Source of the DNA: Pseudomonadota bacterium
GTDB taxonomy: Bacteria > Pseudomonadota > Alphaproteobacteria > Rhizobiales > Hyphomicrobiaceae
Direction: 5' to 3'
Assembly: GCA_023430845.1 (NCBI GenBank)
Contig: JAEYYJ010000366.1
Span: 1-8,739 of the forward strand
DNA: 8,739 nt
Made by a program: the position numbers and the translations under genes. Under the pieces are notes generated by a model. It saw only the letters and a program-made list of their open reading frames with translations, was not told where the DNA came from and did not search any database. Below are positions 6,683 to 8,739 of the stretch, piece by piece (the first letter of the stretch is position 1; each line of letters starts with the position of its first letter).

Positions 6683-7555
6683 TCAGCCCTTGCCGGCTTC
6701 CTTGAGCGCGGCGCGGGCCCTTTCGACCAGCTCGTCCTGAGCCTTGAGCGCCTCGAGCGAGGGCATGGAGACGATATTGTAGCCGCAGTCGACGTAGTGG
6801 ACCTCGCCCGTCACGCCGCCGCCGAGGTCCGACAGCAGGTACAAGGCCGATCCACCGACCTCCGAGAGCGTCGGCGTACGCCGCAGGGGTGCGCTGTCAC
6901 CCTGGAAGTTGAAGATGACGCGGGCGTCCGAAATGGCGGCGCCAGCAAGCGTGCGCATGGGACCGGCCGAGAGCGCATTCACGCGAATGCCCTGCGGGCC
7001 GAAATCGGCCGCCAGATAGCGCACCGAGGCCTCGAGTGCCGCCTTGGCGACGCCCATGACGTTGTAGGACGGCACCACGCGCTCGGAGCCGCCGTAGGTC
7101 AGCGTCAGCAGCGATCCGCCATTTTTCATCAGCGGCGCTGCGCGCTTGGCGATCTCCGTAAAGGAGAAGCACGAAATCACCATGGTATTGGTGAAGTTGT
7201 CGCGCGTCGTATCGGAGTAGCGGCCCATGAGCTCGCGCCGATCCGAGAACGCAAGCGCGTGCACGACGAAGTCGAGGCCGCCCCACTTATTCTCGATCTC
7301 GCTGAACACATTGTCGACGCTGGCGAGGTCGCTCACGTCGCAAGGCACGATGACTTCCGAGCCAACCGACTCGGCCAGCGGCACCGCGCGGCGGCCGAAG
7401 GCATCACCCTGATAGGTGAAGGCGAGCTTGGCGCCATGCTTGGCCAGCGCCGTCGCGATGCCCCACGCGATCGAGCGATCGTTGGCGACGCCCATCACGA
7501 GGCCGCGCTTGCCGGCCATCAGCGCACCCGGCGCCAGAATATCTTTCTCGCTCAT
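6683..7555 (-). CDS. fabI: Enoyl-[acyl-carrier-protein] reductase (NADH), FabI
   Basis: This 290-residue enzyme of the short-chain dehydrogenase superfamily does the last reduction of each type II fatty-acid elongation round, turning trans-2-enoyl-ACP into acyl-ACP with NADH, in the cytoplasm as a tetramer. The FabI-type cofactor loop [11 protein letters not shown] spans 22-32. CDVSD (72-76) and HALAFSD (99-105) line the cofactor pocket. The catalytic Tyr154 ([15 protein letters not shown]), Tyr164 and Lys171 (spacing Tyr-x6-Lys as in E. coli Tyr156/Lys163) are intact. [12 protein letters not shown] (193-204) and [12 protein letters not shown] (250-261) are typical. ATG at 7555 has AGGGG five bases upstream; the frame stays open to 7660 but that stretch looks like structured leader. 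An extra 14 residues precede GKRG, slightly longer than E. coli. It follows fabB in the same direction, as in the alphaproteobacterial fabA-fabB-fabI cluster. Ala102 stands where E. coli has Gly93. Confidence 0.96.
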   Translation of the reverse strand: MSEKDILAPGALMAGKRGLVMGVANDRSIAWGIATALAKHGAKLAFTYQGDAFGRRAVPLAESVGSEVIVPCDVSDLASVDNVFSEIENKWGGLDFVVHALAFSDRRELMGRYSDTTRDNFTNTMVISCFSFTEIAKRAAPLMKNGGSLLTLTYGGSERVVPSYNVMGVAKAALEASVRYLAADFGPQGIRVNALSAGPMRTLAGAAISDARVIFNFQGDSAPLRRTPTLSEVGGSALYLLSDLGGGVTGEVHYVDCGYNIVSMPSLEALKAQDELVERARAALKEAGKG

Positions 7556-7560
7556 TCGAG

Positions 7561-7565
7561 CCCCT
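7561..7565 (-). promoter_or_regulatory. Ribosome binding site that sets the fabI start
   Basis: AGGGG on the minus strand, five bases before the ATG at 7555. The only upstream ATG in frame (7648) has AGGA just three bases before it, which is too close for efficient initiation. Confidence 0.55.
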
Positions 7566-7589
7566 ACGGTAACGAGATCGGCCCGGCGG

Positions 7590-7725
7590 GCTGCTGAAAG
7601 CCAGCAGCGCTGAGTGGCCGTCGCCTTGTCGCGGCGAAAATGCTCCATGGATCCTGGCACCCTCTGGGGGCGCCAAGCGCGCCCGACCGGACCGCCAGGA
7701 GGAAGGGAGCGGCGCCGTCGGCGCC
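7590..7725 (-). other. Three successive hairpins in the fabB-fabI spacer
   Basis: The 176-base spacer between fabB and fabI can fold, on the minus strand, into three separate hairpins. First comes GGCGCC (7720-7725) with GGCGCC (7711-7716), loop of three. Next is a 10-pair stem between 7677-7668 and 7662-7653 (TGGCGCCC with GGGTGCCA plus two outer pairs, two G-U in all), loop of five. Last is GCTGCTG (7602-7608 complement) with CAGCAGC (7590-7596 complement), loop of five. None is followed directly by a T-run. They could be RNA processing or stability elements, an attenuator, or a partial terminator that lowers fabI relative to fabB. Confidence 0.4.
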
Positions 7726-7731
7726 CTGCCC

Positions 7732-8739
7732 TTAACCTGAATGGCGGCGGAATGCCAGGGTGGCATTCGTACCGCCGAAACCAAAGCTGTTCGACAGTAC
7801 ACAGTTAAGAGAAATATCCTGACGTTCCCGGACGATCGGCACGTCGGAGAACGCCGGGTCCAGTTCCTGGATGTTGGCGCTCTCGCAAATGAAACCATTG
7901 TTCAGCATGAGGAGCGAAAAGATCGCCTCCTGAACGCCAATGGCCCCAAGCGAGTGCCCGGTGAGTGATTTAGTCGAAGAAATGGGCGGAATTTCCTTCC
8001 CGAAGACTTCGCGGATCGCCGCAATCTCGCGCTCGTCACCGACCGGCGTGCCGGTGCCATGGGGGTTGATGTAATCGATTTTGCCAACCCCCTTGCCGTC
8101 GAAGCCCTCCAACGCCTTGCGCATGCAACGGGCTGCCCCTTCACCGGAGGGTGCCACCATGTCGAAGCCGTCGGAATTGGCGCCGTAACCGACCAGCTCG
8201 CCGTAGATCTTGGCGCCCCGGGCAATCGCGCGCTCGCGCTCCTCGAGGACCAGCATCCCGGCGCCCCCCGCAATCACGAAGCCGTCGCGGTTGACGTCAT
8301 AGGCCCGCGAGGCCGTCGCCGGCGTGTCGTTGAACTTGGCCGACATCGCGCCCATGGCGTCGAAAAGCACCGAGAGCGTCCAGTCGAGCTCCTCGCAGCC
8401 GCCCGCGAACATGACGTCCTGCTTACCCCACTGGATCATCTCGGCGGCATTGCCGATGCAATGCGCGGAGGTCGCGCAGGCCGATGAGATCGAGTAGTTC
8501 ACACCCTTGATCTGGAAGCTCGTCGCCAGAACGCCGGAGGGGCCAGAGCACATTGCCTTCGGCACTTCGAACGGGCCAATCTTCTTTGGACCCTTGTCGC
8601 GAGTCGTCTCGGCGGCGCGGACAATGGCGTGCGTCGAGGGACCACCCGAACCGACGATGATGCCTGTGCGCTCATTGACGACGTCGTCGGCTTCGAGACC
8701 TGCGTCGCGGATCGCCTGCTCCATGGCGATGTAGTTCCA
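7732..8739 (-). CDS. fabB: Beta-ketoacyl-ACP synthase I, FabB (N-terminus outside window)
   Basis: The frame is open to the right edge and ends with TAA at 7734-7732, so 335 residues are visible, roughly 70 short of the family's usual 400 or so. It condenses malonyl-ACP with acyl-ACP in type II fatty-acid synthesis and, with FabA, is needed for unsaturated fatty acids. The Cys-His-His triad is complete: nucleophile Cys88 of the visible part (SSACATSAH), His227 ([11 protein letters not shown]) and His262 ([11 protein letters not shown]). The C-terminal [13 protein letters not shown] glycine loop, [21 protein letters not shown] and the conserved CEELDW are also present. FabB rather than FabF is preferred because of [20 protein letters not shown], the GGCEELDWT stretch and the fabI neighbour. 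An ATG at 8724 lies in frame but is internal, since the frame and the fold continue upstream. fabA would be expected immediately beyond the right edge. Confidence 0.93.
   Translation of the reverse strand, partial: WNYIAMEQAIRDAGLEADDVVNERTGIIVGSGGPSTHAIVRAAETTRDKGPKKIGPFEVPKAMCSGPSGVLATSFQIKGVNYSISSACATSAHCIGNAAEMIQWGKQDVMFAGGCEELDWTLSVLFDAMGAMSAKFNDTPATASRAYDVNRDGFVIAGGAGMLVLEERERAIARGAKIYGELVGYGANSDGFDMVAPSGEGAARCMRKALEGFDGKGVGKIDYINPHGTGTPVGDEREIAAIREVFGKEIPPISSTKSLTGHSLGAIGVQEAIFSLLMLNNGFICESANIQELDPAFSDVPIVRERQDISLNCVLSNSFGFGGTNATLAFRRHSG

Noticed and set aside
6578..7597. A 339-codon open frame on the plus strand opposite fabI
   Set aside because: It is the antisense shadow of a highly conserved gene in GC-rich DNA. 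Its translation is rich in Arg, His, Ala and Glu with no recognisable domain, and fabI is certain on the other strand.

Overview
The window reads as an ordinary chromosomal stretch of a high-GC alphaproteobacterium, most likely of the order Hyphomicrobiales (Rhizobiales). The grounds are the fabB-then-fabI gene order, a class II ('eukaryote-like') NADP isocitrate dehydrogenase, strong G/C preference at third codon positions, and GTG starts beside ATG. The genus cannot be fixed from what is visible. I see no RNA gene, insertion sequence, CRISPR array, phage gene or attachment site, and no gene-free stretch longer than about 180 bases.

Left part (1-1991): the 3' end of an unrecognised helical protein runs rightwards off the left edge and ends 5 bases from the end of a leftward marR-type regulator. 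That regulator is divergent from a rightward lysR-type regulator. Their shared 164-base spacer holds three TGATCA palindromes and a plausible lysR promoter placed so close to the ATG that the message may be leaderless.

Right part (2046-8739): six genes all on the minus strand. In transcription order they are fabB (cut by the right edge), fabI, icd, pip (proline iminopeptidase), a GFA/CENP-V zinc protein and a solitary secreted oligopeptide-type ABC substrate-binding protein. FabB (chain elongation) and FabI (enoyl reduction) work in the same type II fatty-acid cycle and probably belong to one operon, with fabA expected beyond the right edge. Icd is a TCA-cycle enzyme. Pip and the substrate-binding protein both handle peptides or peptide-like ligands, but nothing visible ties them into one pathway.

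Nearly every gap holds a terminator-like hairpin: strong ones after icd and between the convergent lysR and substrate-binding genes, fair ones after pip and fabI, and a weak one after the GFA gene. The leftward genes therefore look like mostly separate transcription units. I did not find a clear novel system. The most interesting leads are small: the lysR leaderless promoter with an overlapping palindrome, a lone cysteine near the N-terminus of the MarR protein, the Cys/His-rich N-terminus of the orphan binding protein, structured RNA between fabB and fabI, and the icd terminator lying directly against the pip ribosome binding site.
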